NCBI GenBank assembly: GCA_018712865.1
Contig: DVGH01000051.1
Location: 1-7,634 of the forward strand
Source: Scatavimonas merdipullorum
GTDB lineage: Bacteria > Bacillota > Clostridia > Oscillospirales > Acutalibacteraceae
Direction: 5' to 3'
Length of the DNA: 7,634 nucleotides
Position numbers and translations under genes: made by a program. The notes beneath the pieces were generated by a model that saw only the letters and a program-made list of their open reading frames with translations, did not search any database and was not told the DNA's origin. This document shows, piece by piece, positions 1 through 5,257 of this stretch (the stretch's first letter is position 1; the number at the start of each line of letters is the position of its first letter).

Positions 1-135
1 GATTTTCCGGCTCGGTTTAAGCCATGAAGCACCCACACTATTAGATTTTTTCGGTGAAATATATTCGTCTGCTGCCAAAAACCTTGATTTCATGCGGGTT
101 TGCGAGAGTGTCGTTATGAACATCGGTACCACGTC

Positions 136-166
136 GCGGCGAACCATAAGGGTTCGCCGCATTTTT
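136..166 (+). terminator. intrinsic terminator
   Basis: A perfect 10-bp stem (136-145 with 151-160, GCGGCGAACC and its complement) with a 5-nt loop is followed directly by ATTTTT. The T-tract lies on the plus side only, so it would end a plus-strand transcript entering from the left edge. Confidence 0.75.
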
Positions 167-354
167 CTGTGCAAAAAGCGGGTTTACCGTACAGGTTCCC
201 AGCGCCTCTTTGCAAAAGTCACGTTCATGTTACCAGTTCATTTATAAACGCGCTTGCAACGGCTTTTATCCACGATTAACTTTTTGCGGTTGTGCGTCTG
301 TAGCCATATTTAAAGGGCCTGCCCCTTCCACGTCGGAGCAAGCGGTGCTTAATC

Positions 355-386
355 AAAAAGCTCACTCAAGAAAGTGGGCTTTTTTC
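355..386. terminator. bidirectional intrinsic terminator
   Basis: A 9-bp stem (358-366 with 373-381, one G-U pair) has a loop of six bases. It is followed by a run of T on the plus strand (380-385) and, read on the minus strand, by TTTTT from 359 to 355. It sits about 45 bases beyond the stop of the minus-strand membrane protein at 431 and is its natural terminator; it could also stop plus transcripts. Confidence 0.7.
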
Positions 387-430
387 ATGCGTTTTGTTGT
401 TGTTTCTTTTCCGCAAAAAACATGTTCTTG

Positions 431-658
431 CTATTTACCTTTCTTATATTTTATAATCAGCCCAATGATTAAAAAAATGATAGACATACCGATAAAAGTG
501 GGGGCCAGAAAATTTGATACAAAAATAAAGGAACAAATGCTGTCATTTGTCTGCAGTAAAGAACTGTTTGCTGCAAAGCCTATTGCAAGGATTAAGTCGA
601 TAATACCGATCCATCCTGTTATACTTGCAAGAGTCAGGAATATTTTATACGGTTGCAA
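431..658 (-). CDS. small two-helix membrane protein, function unknown
   Basis: This is a 75-residue hydrophobic protein with two predicted membrane segments at about residues 7-30 and 44-69, joined by a short polar loop (31-42, NSSLLQTND). The tail is basic (KYKKGK), which by the positive-inside rule places the C-terminus, and so both ends, in the cytoplasm. The start is TTG at 658, chosen because a strong GGGGAGGG site (668-675 on the plus strand) lies 9 bases upstream. It is divergent from the XRE repressor gene at 788, with a good sigma-A promoter between them and a terminator just past its stop. The pairing suggests that the repressor may control it. I do not recognise a family; a small toxin-like, immunity or phage-exclusion membrane protein would fit but is speculation. 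Confidence 0.65.
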   Translation of the reverse strand: MQPYKIFLTLASITGWIGIIDLILAIGFAANSSLLQTNDSICSFIFVSNFLAPTFIGMSIIFLIIGLIIKYKKGK

Positions 659-721
659 AAGCTTTTTCCCTCCCCGTTCATATATGTAATAATTGCTGTA
701 TAATAACTACTGTTTATCATA

Positions 722-751
722 ATTTTACACCTACAGTCACTGATGTGTCAA
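722..751 (-). promoter_or_regulatory. sigma-A-type promoter for the small membrane protein
   Basis: On the minus strand a perfect TTGACA (751-746) is followed after 18 bases by TAAAAT (727-722), giving an expected start near 715. The leader to the TTG start at 658 would be about 57 bases. The -35 box lies within about 15 bases of the -10 box of the divergent XRE gene, so the two promoters should interfere or share an operator. Confidence 0.6.
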
Positions 752-760
752 GAGGTTGGT

Positions 761-769
761 TGTTATAAT
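761..769 (+). promoter_or_regulatory. extended -10 promoter for the XRE regulator
   Basis: TG-T-TATAAT (761-769) is a perfect extended -10 element. No convincing -35 lies 16-18 bases upstream, which is common for extended -10 promoters. The predicted start, near 776, falls at the edge of the ribosome binding site GGTGAGG (776-782). The mRNA would therefore have an unusually short leader, or a promoter further upstream is the real one (TATAAT at 699-704 is another candidate). Confidence 0.45.
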
Positions 770-787
770 AAAATTGGTGAGGAATCA

Positions 788-1123
788 ATGAAAGAAATAG
801 ACTATAAATTGGTCGGGCAAAGAGTAAAGCAATTACGAAATAAAAAGCATTTTACACAAGAGCAGTTGGCAGAAGCCTGCAATATTTCAACCTCTTATCT
901 GGGACATATTGAGCGCGGCAGTAAAAAGTTATCGCTGGAAACCGCTATAAAAATTGCCCAATGTCTGCATGTCAGCCTGGACGCACTTGTGATTGATGGT
1001 GTTTTAGAAAACAGCGGGCTACTATCAAATATTGAGGCGATCATTAAAAAACAAGACAAAAAGAAGCAAGAGCAATTTATCCGTCTGTTAAAGGTTTTAG
1101 CAAAAAACATAGATGCACTGTAG
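788..1123 (+). CDS. XRE-family helix-turn-helix transcriptional regulator
   Basis: This is a 111-residue DNA-binding regulator. Residues about 8-66 form a classic Cro/CI-type (HTH_3) domain: a first helix with RVKQLRNKK, then FTQEQLAEACNISTSYLGHIERG (22-44) as the helix-turn-helix, then the helix SLETAIKIAQCL. The remaining 40 or so residues are charged and helical (KKQDKKKQEQFIRLLKVLA) and probably mediate dimerisation. The start at 788 is preferred over an in-frame ATG at 743 because GGTGAGG lies 5 bases upstream and because the extra 15 residues would overlap the promoter. It is followed by its own terminator. It most likely represses itself and/or the divergent membrane protein gene. Such stand-alone repressors are frequent in mobile or accessory DNA, but no integrase or transposase is seen here. 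Confidence 0.92.
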   Translation: MKEIDYKLVGQRVKQLRNKKHFTQEQLAEACNISTSYLGHIERGSKKLSLETAIKIAQCLHVSLDALVIDGVLENSGLLSNIEAIIKKQDKKKQEQFIRLLKVLAKNIDAL

Positions 1124-1125
1124 AC

Positions 1126-1166
1126 TCCTGCCGTTGATATGTTTGTCTTCAATGGCAGGATTTTTA
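1126..1166 (+). terminator. intrinsic terminator of the XRE gene
   Basis: A 12-bp stem (1126-1137 with 1149-1160, one G-U pair) with an 11-base loop is followed by TTTTT (1161-1165). It starts 2 bases after the XRE stop codon. Confidence 0.85.
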
Positions 1167-1278
1167 TATAAAAAATATTTTCAACGGAATATGAAAGGTA
1201 AACCTTCTATACTGAAGCCACATGCAGCCCCATCTGCAAAAGTGCAGAAGGTTGATTATGATTGAAACTAAAGGCTGA

Positions 1279-1452
1279 ATACGCTGCCGGGGGTATACGT
1301 ATACCTGCGCCATTGCGCTTGGCGGTACGCCCTATGTAAACGAGTGCTTTAACGATGGAAGTAACAATTGTGACAGCAAAAACGGCCCGAACTACCCTTT
1401 TAGAGCCGAGGTGTATATCTACCAAAACGGACAAAAGGTAAAAATAGGCTAA
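1279..1452 (+). pseudogene. orphan C-terminal fragment of an unidentified, probably secreted, protein
   Basis: The frame from just after the TGA at 1276-1278 to the TAA at 1450 is open for 57 codons. Its translation reads like genuine protein, with stretches such as GGTPYVNECFNDGSNNC and PFRAEVYIYQNGQKVKIG. Two cysteines spaced like a disulphide pair in a Gly/Asn-rich stretch and the beta-strand-like tail suggest an extracellular domain. There is no start codon with a ribosome binding site within it, and the frame upstream is interrupted. A terminator at 1496-1541 lies just downstream in the right orientation, as expected at the 3' end of a former gene. I do not recognise the parent family. 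The alternative is a chance open frame. Confidence 0.4.
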
Positions 1453-1495
1453 GCCTTTGGCAGTTTGTATATAAAAAGAGCAAAAAAGGATAACA

Positions 1496-1541
1496 AGGGC
1501 TGGCGCCGTTTAAAACGGTGCCAGCCCTGTGTTTTCTTTTT
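1496..1541. terminator. strong intrinsic terminator between converging units
   Basis: A 15-bp stem (1496-1510 with 1514-1528, one G-U pair) with a very short loop is followed by a T-rich tract (1529-1540) on the plus strand. Read on the minus strand, a T-run comes only about 9 bases past the stem, so termination of the reductase transcript ending at 1578 is plausible but weaker. Confidence 0.8.
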
Positions 1542-1577
1542 AAAAAGCAGCAAAAGTATATTGGGGGTAGGGAAAAA

Positions 1578-2588
1578 TCAGGCCGGTAGCTTTGCTTTAC
1601 AGGCGCTATCCTTTTTTAACCAGGCAACGGTATCTGCAATTGTCTGGTACAGATCACGGGGCCGCCAGCCCAGCTCGCTGGTAGCTTTGTCATGGGAAAA
1701 ACGGTCGTTGCTTTGCAGCGTGTACAAAGAATAGCTTGTATACAGCGGGCGCTGTTTGGTGCGTTTGGCGTGCAGCTGTATAAAGGGTGCGGCTGCTTTT
1801 GCAAGCCACATGGGCAAAACGGGCAAACGCCTGCCGCCGCAAATGCTGCGAACCATTTTCAGCAGTTCTTTCATTTCGTAATGCCGGTTTGATAATATAT
1901 AACATTCCCCTTTTTTTCCTTTGTCCGCCGCCAGCAGGCAGCCCTGCGCAACATCGCGCACATCTACAAAGTCGTAGCCGCCGTTTACACAGGCGGGCAG
2001 ACGTCCGCAGATATAGTCGTTTACCATTTGTACCAAATGGTTGCCGCAGGCATCATACGGCCCTAAAATACCGGAGGGATGCACAACAACGGCGTCAAGC
2101 CCCCGCTTAATTTCCTCAAATAAAAGCCTTGTTGCTTCCGCCTTTGTTTTGGCATATCCGCCCTTGACCTGCTGCGGGGAAAAGCTGTAAACCTCTTTTA
2201 AAACAAGCAGCTTTGCTCTTTCCGGGATGGCATGGACAGAACTTACGTAGACCATGCGTGTTACCTTTTTTTCCAGACAGAGCGCGGCAACCGTTTTTGT
2301 ACCATTGACGTTTACATCGTATAAGGCAGGAGAGGCTTCCTTTGCAATATTTACAATGCCGGCAGTATGCAGCACGATCACCTGCGCGCCCTGCGTGTTT
2401 GCAAAAAGTGGCAGAAGCGTTTTACGCTTGCGCACGTCGCCCTTGTAATAGGTGACATTGCCATGGTCTGTTGCATGCTCCTGTGGAAGGATCAACCCGC
2501 GAACCAGGCAGTTTTGTTTTTCAAGCAAGCGTACCAGCGTACTTCCCAAATGACCGTTTGCGCCGGTGATAATATAAATCCGTTTCAT
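1578..2588 (-). CDS. NAD(P)-dependent epimerase/dehydratase-like oxidoreductase (extended SDR)
   Basis: This is a 336-residue cytoplasmic protein of the extended short-chain dehydrogenase/reductase superfamily, closest in feel to the 3-beta-hydroxysteroid dehydrogenase/dihydroflavonol 4-reductase branch. The Rossmann-fold nucleotide motif TGANGHLG is at residues 8-15, an acidic GDV follows the third strand (50-52), the active-site serine strand is YVSS (114-117), and the catalytic pair YAKTK gives Y145 and K149. HPSGILGPYD (170-179) and FVDVRDVAQG (207-216) are typical substrate-domain segments. Length is normal for the family. ATG at 2588 is chosen over the upstream GTG at 2600 because GTG overlaps the AAGAGGTG ribosome binding site. 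The gene is divergent from a TetR regulator, which probably controls it. The substrate cannot be told from sequence. It could be a sugar nucleotide, steroid/bile acid or aldehyde; bile acid activity is only a guess from the gut-like setting. Confidence 0.9.
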   Translation of the reverse strand: MKRIYIITGANGHLGSTLVRLLEKQNCLVRGLILPQEHATDHGNVTYYKGDVRKRKTLLPLFANTQGAQVIVLHTAGIVNIAKEASPALYDVNVNGTKTVAALCLEKKVTRMVYVSSVHAIPERAKLLVLKEVYSFSPQQVKGGYAKTKAEATRLLFEEIKRGLDAVVVHPSGILGPYDACGNHLVQMVNDYICGRLPACVNGGYDFVDVRDVAQGCLLAADKGKKGECYILSNRHYEMKELLKMVRSICGGRRLPVLPMWLAKAAAPFIQLHAKRTKQRPLYTSYSLYTLQSNDRFSHDKATSELGWRPRDLYQTIADTVAWLKKDSACKAKLPA

Positions 2589-2624
2589 AATTGTATACAC
2601 CTCTTATAATTTATGAACACTGTG

Positions 2625-2653
2625 TTGATTTTTGTTTTCAACTGTATTATAAT
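2625..2653 (+). promoter_or_regulatory. promoter of the TetR gene
   Basis: TTGATT (2625-2630), a 17-base spacer and a perfect TATAAT (2648-2653) form a good sigma-A promoter. Its predicted start is near 2660, giving a leader of about 86 bases to the TTG start. The -35 box overlaps a TGTTGA half-site (2623-2628) that recurs inverted in the region. Confidence 0.65.
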
Positions 2654-2674
2654 CATCTTATAAAAAAACTACAA
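2646..2674 (-). promoter_or_regulatory. promoter of the SDR gene, overlapping the tetR promoter
   Basis: On the minus strand TTGTAG (2674-2669) is followed after 17 bases by a perfect TATAAT (2651-2646). The predicted start is near 2639, giving a leader of about 50 bases. The -10 box shares four bases with the -10 of the oppositely directed tetR promoter, through the palindrome ATTATAAT at 2646-2653. Confidence 0.5.
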
Positions 2675-2745
2675 TTGCCAGATTTTTTAAAAATGCAAAA
2701 ATAATCAACAGAGACAACACAGGTTGTTGAAAAGGGGTGTTTGTT

Positions 2746-3381
2746 TTGAAAAAGTTTAAAAACGACCACCGTACGCGTGTAACAAAACTGCTGATACGTA
2801 AGGCCTTTACCCATCTTTTAAAACAAAAGCCCATCCAAAGTATTTCCATTAAAGAGCTGTGCGAGCTGGCGGGGATCAACCGAGGCACATTTTATACGCA
2901 TTATACCGATATTTATGACCTGCGCAGCCAAATGGAGGAGGAAATGCTGCAGGATTTTGAAAAGGCGCTGGAACCGCTTTTCTGTAACGAGCAGGAACAA
3001 TTGACGCCTGTAAAAATAACAGCGGGTGTTTTCCAGTGTTTAAAAGAAAATTCAGACCTGTGTACCGTGACGCTGGGGGATTATGGCGACAAGGCTTTTG
3101 CGCTGAAGCTGATCAATATGGGGCGCGAAAAATGTGTTGCATCGTATTCCGGCTATTTTAAAAATGCTTCTGCAAAAGAGATCGAGTATTTTTACGCCTT
3201 TGCAAGCGCAGGATGCATAGGGCTGCTGCAGAAATGGCTGGAAGAGGGCATGGTAACACCTGCGCAGCAGGTTGCAGAGATGGCGGAGGACATGATGTGC
3301 AGAGGGATTGGCTTTTTAAACGGGGCAAATGCGGAAGAGCAAAAAGCTAAAAAAGAAGGCGGAGGGAAGACGCCGGGATAG
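2746..3381 (+). CDS. TetR/AcrR-family transcriptional regulator
   Basis: This is a 211-residue repressor. The N-terminus has the arrangement typical of Firmicutes TetR proteins: DHRTRVTKLLIRKAFTHLLKQKPI (7-30), then the helix-turn-helix ISIKELCELAGINRGTFYTHY (33-53) and DIYDL (55-59). The C-terminal part (about 65-195) is an all-helical ligand-binding and dimerisation domain with several cysteines; its ligand is unknown. The tail (197-211) is a charged linker-like extension. TTG at 2746 is preferred over the GTG at 2737, because AAAGGGG (2731-2737) then sits 8 bases upstream and GTG would lie inside it. It is divergent from the SDR gene and shares promoter DNA with it, the usual arrangement for a local TetR that represses itself and its neighbour. 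Confidence 0.92.
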   Translation: MKKFKNDHRTRVTKLLIRKAFTHLLKQKPIQSISIKELCELAGINRGTFYTHYTDIYDLRSQMEEEMLQDFEKALEPLFCNEQEQLTPVKITAGVFQCLKENSDLCTVTLGDYGDKAFALKLINMGREKCVASYSGYFKNASAKEIEYFYAFASAGCIGLLQKWLEEGMVTPAQQVAEMAEDMMCRGIGFLNGANAEEQKAKKEGGGKTPG

Positions 3382-3410
3382 TTTTGTTTATTTCTTTTTG
3401 GAAAAAGAAA

Positions 3411-3437
3411 AGGCGGGCATGCTGCCCGCCTTTATTC
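3411..3437. terminator. bidirectional terminator between tetR and the M23 peptidase gene
   Basis: A perfect 9-bp stem AGGCGGGCA (3411-3419) pairs with 3423-3431 across a 3-base loop. The plus side continues TTTATTCTTT; the minus side continues TTTTCTTTTT. It lies between two converging genes and should serve both. Confidence 0.85.
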
Positions 3438-3463
3438 TTTGCCTTATTATCAAAACCATCCAT

Positions 3464-4630
3464 TTAAAACAGTTCAGACGCCGGGTCGTAGCGCTGGCCG
3501 TTAAACCAGCATTCGAAATGCAGGTGCGCGCCGTAGGAATTGCCCGTGTTGCCGATATAGCCTATAATTTCGCCCTGCTGTACGGCTTGGCCCGGCTCTA
3601 CGACGAGCACGCTGCAATGTGCGTAGAGCGTGGAGTAGCCGCCGCCGTGATCGATCATAACATAATATCCCCAGCCGGAGCCCCAGGAATCTGTAGAATT
3701 TGCGCGTATGACCGTGCCGCTTTGCGTGGCAATGATGGGCTTGCCATAGGCGCTGCCGTTGCAGGCGAAGTCCATACCCTGGTGGTTGCGGCCGTCGCCC
3801 CAGTAAGAGGTGATCACGTTGCATTCCGGCGCGGGCCAGATGTACCCGTTTGCGCCGCCTGCGCCGTCGCCAAGGATCCCGCCGTTTTCCTGTACATACT
3901 GTCTGTGCCACTGCGCGAGTTCTTCGGACAGGGCCTGTTGCTCGGCGGAGTTTTCCTGCAGCTGTTTTTCCAGCTCGTCTTGTGTTTCTTGCAGGCGGCT
4001 TAAGACTTCGTCGCATTCCTGCTTGAGGGCGTCCAGCTCCTTATAATTTTTTTCAAGCTCGGTTTTGGATTGGGACACAACGGCCTTTTCTTCTTCAAGC
4101 TCTGTTTTTTCCGCTGTGATGGTGTGCAGCTTTTGGGAGAGTTCGTCGATGATTTTTGCATCGAACGAAGAGATGCTTTCGATGAGATATGCTTTGTCTA
4201 TAAAATCGCTGAAATCTTTGGCGCCCAGGATGATTTCCAGTGTGGAGGCCTCCCCGGCCATGTAGATTGCGCGGATGCGCTGGCCCAGAATTTCGTAATC
4301 CTGGTCGATTTCTTCCTGCTGTGCGCGGATTTGCGCTTCTTTTTTTACAATTTCTTTATTATAGGTAGAAATGGTGGTATTTAAAAGGTCGATCTGCTCT
4401 TGCACGTTGTCGATCTTTGCCTGGAGCGCCTGTTGCAGCTGGAGCTGTTCGGTGGCATCTTCGCGCGCCTGTTCGAGCTGCTTGTCGAGCTCTTCCTGCT
4501 GTTGCTGGAGCTGCTGGCTGCGGGTTGAAAATTCGCTGATGTCGGCAATGGCGTACGCAGACGCGGTGCAGGCAAGGGCAGCGCATAAAAGCAGGCACAG
4601 GGCCCGGCGCAGCAAACGATGAAATGGCAT
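3464..4630 (-). CDS. secreted coiled-coil M23 peptidoglycan endopeptidase (EnvC/NlpD-like)
   Basis: This is a 388-residue exported wall hydrolase. Residues 1-25 are a signal peptide (MPFHRLLRRALCLLLCAALA), with likely cleavage after ACTASA (about residue 25). Residues about 30-250 form a long coiled coil rich in Gln and Glu, interrupted near 120-155 by IRAIYMAGEASTLEIILGAK, a segment typical of the PcsB/CwlO/EnvC-type coiled-coil regulators. The C-terminal M23 (LytM) domain spans about 263-388 and keeps all zinc and catalytic residues: H283 and D287 (HQGMD), H338 (YAHC), H369 and H371 (HLHFE). It should be an active zinc endopeptidase cutting peptide cross-bridges, with the coiled coil restraining it until an FtsEX-type or other partner releases it. 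ATG at 4630 is preferred over TTG at 4663 because an AAAGGA site precedes it and the signal peptide then begins normally. Confidence 0.93.
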   Translation of the reverse strand: MPFHRLLRRALCLLLCAALACTASAYAIADISEFSTRSQQLQQQQEELDKQLEQAREDATEQLQLQQALQAKIDNVQEQIDLLNTTISTYNKEIVKKEAQIRAQQEEIDQDYEILGQRIRAIYMAGEASTLEIILGAKDFSDFIDKAYLIESISSFDAKIIDELSQKLHTITAEKTELEEEKAVVSQSKTELEKNYKELDALKQECDEVLSRLQETQDELEKQLQENSAEQQALSEELAQWHRQYVQENGGILGDGAGGANGYIWPAPECNVITSYWGDGRNHQGMDFACNGSAYGKPIIATQSGTVIRANSTDSWGSGWGYYVMIDHGGGYSTLYAHCSVLVVEPGQAVQQGEIIGYIGNTGNSYGAHLHFECWFNGQRYDPASELF

Positions 4631-4728
4631 GGTAGATCTGTCCTTTCTTAAAATGGCGTGCAATCTGGTGCGGAAAAATGTCTGAAAAGAACGGGCAAAA
4701 CGGGATTTTGCCAGTTTAAGCTGTTTTT

Positions 4729-4757
4729 AATCTACCATAAACGGCGCATGTTTGCAA
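4729..4757 (-). promoter_or_regulatory. promoter of the M23 peptidase gene
   Basis: On the minus strand TTGCAA (4757-4752), a 17-base spacer and TAGATT (4734-4729), preceded by TGG as an extended -10, give a predicted start near 4722. The leader would be about 92 bases. Confidence 0.5.
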
Positions 4758-4935
4758 GGCGTTTTGCAGATTTGGAGCGCTGCGGTGCAAAAAATGGGGC
4801 AAAAAGCTTTGCGGGTGTGTGCCCGGTGCGGATAAAAAAGCGGGAAAAAGCGTGTAAATTTTGCGTTGCCTGTTTTTACCAATAATTTACAAATGTATGA
4901 AAATTTTTTGCGTGATATACCAGTTTTAACAGAAA

Positions 4936-4952
4936 TGTGACCAGTTTTCACA
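4936..4952. promoter_or_regulatory. palindrome TGTGA-N7-TCACA, copy 1
   Basis: This is a 17-bp dyad with spacer CCAGTTT in the AT-rich part of the upstream region, just upstream of a TATATA (4957-4962) that could be a -10 element. It carries the same half-sites and spacing as copies 2 and 3. It is a probable binding site for a dimeric regulator. Confidence 0.5.
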
Positions 4953-5018
4953 AAACTATATACAAATTTTTATTTTTGTGGTAGGGTCTAAGTGCAAAAG
5001 GGCAAGGGAAAGCCTCTG

Positions 5019-5035
5019 TGTGAAATAAAATCACA
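5019..5035. promoter_or_regulatory. palindrome TGTGA-N7-TCACA, copy 2
   Basis: This is a 17-bp dyad with spacer AATAAAA, extended to GTGTGA/TCACAC. The start-to-start distance from copy 1 is 83 bases. No T-run follows, so it is not a terminator. Confidence 0.5.
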
Positions 5036-5176
5036 CGGACGAGCGCCCCGGACCGCATGCAGTTTTCCCCGGAGGTTTTGCCACGGCTGCCGTTAAAAAA
5101 TTTAAAACGAGCGGACAAGCCGTTTGCTGCAAAACAGGGGGACGTAGGCCGATTTTGCGCACGCGCATAGCGAGTG

Positions 5177-5193
5177 TGTGAAATCTATTCACA
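5177..5193. promoter_or_regulatory. palindrome TGTGA-N7-TCACA, copy 3
   Basis: This is a 17-bp dyad with spacer AATCTAT; the match extends to TGTGAA-N5-TTCACA. It lies 158 bases (start to start) from copy 2 and 65 bases before the ATG at 5258. A weak TAAAAT at 5205-5210 lies 12 bases downstream, so the site would cover the -35 region if that is the promoter. Confidence 0.5.
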
Positions 5194-5257
5194 AAAGTGG
5201 CATGTAAAATCTTTTCTTGCATGTCTACAAATTTATTTTAAAAGGGAGGATATTTTA

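Larger units (their letters stand above)
1..430. other. left-edge region without a recognisable gene; possible partial coding sequence
   Basis: Nothing here can be named. One plus frame (2-247) is open from the window edge and reads through the terminator hairpin at 136-166. A minus frame starting with ATG at 123 is also open to the left edge (41 codons), but it has no Shine-Dalgarno sequence. Neither translation resembles a family I know. The plus-oriented terminator suggests that a plus-strand gene may end just outside or inside the left edge. The plus frame starting with TTG at 210 and ending at 689 crosses a second terminator and overlaps the more convincing minus gene at 431-658, so it is not called. 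From 167 to 357 I see no further structure. Confidence 0.3.
1124..1577. other. intergenic stretch between the XRE gene and the reductase gene
   Basis: This gap contains two intrinsic terminators (1126-1166 and 1496-1541) and one apparent gene remnant (1279-1452). Between 1167 and 1278 I see only short interrupted frames; a six-codon ATG frame at 1258-1278 runs in phase into the remnant but is closed by TGA. A 75-codon minus frame (1207-1434) lies opposite the remnant. It has no clear ribosome binding site and reads like a shadow. Confidence 0.5.
2623..2730. promoter_or_regulatory. candidate TetR operators: repeated TGTTGA/TCAACA half-sites
   Basis: TGTTGA at 2623-2628 faces TCAAC at 2638-2642, and TCAACA at 2705-2710 faces TGTTGA at 2725-2730. 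Within the second dyad lies a shorter one, ACAAC (2714-2718) facing GTTGT (2723-2727). The first pair covers the -35 and spacer of the tetR promoter; the second lies just upstream of the tetR ribosome binding site. TetR proteins usually bind imperfect palindromes in the shared intergenic region, so this is a reasonable operator candidate, but it is inferred only. Confidence 0.35.
4631..5257. other. long non-coding region between divergent secreted-protein genes
   Basis: No credible gene lies here; the short frames on either strand have no ribosome binding sites. It holds the M23 promoter (4729-4757), an AT-rich stretch at 4880-4980 with a TATATA at 4957-4962, and three widely spaced copies of the palindrome TGTGA-N7-TCACA. 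Between 5036 and 5175 the DNA becomes GC-rich with several short self-complementary pieces, such as CCGGAC facing CCCCGG and GTTT facing AAAC. It could be the long 5' leader of the starch-binding protein mRNA or a small RNA, but I do not recognise a known RNA family or riboswitch. Confidence 0.5.

Noticed and set aside
210..689. 159-codon plus frame with TTG start
   Set aside because: It crosses an intrinsic terminator (355-386), lacks a ribosome binding site, has an unnatural composition and overlaps the better supported minus-strand membrane protein.
1207..1260. Possible small gene starting with ATG at 1258 and reading into the remnant
   Set aside because: Stops after six codons at TGA 1276-1278; reading on would need stop-codon readthrough for which there is no evidence.
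1207..1434. 75-codon minus frame
   Set aside because: No ribosome binding site and no recognisable domain; it lies opposite the more protein-like plus fragment 1279-1452.
3329..4003. 224-codon plus frame opposite the M23 peptidase, and several others at 3810-4622
   Set aside because: Shadows of the peptidase gene, whose zinc ligands and signal peptide make the minus frame certain.
5019..5035. Palindrome copy 2 as a transcription terminator
   Set aside because: The stem is short and no T-run follows; recurrence of the same format elsewhere fits a protein-binding site better.
5174..5257. Upstream extension of the starch-binding protein frame
   Set aside because: The ATG at 5258 has an ideal GGGAGGA site and a normal signal peptide; the extension contains palindrome copy 3.
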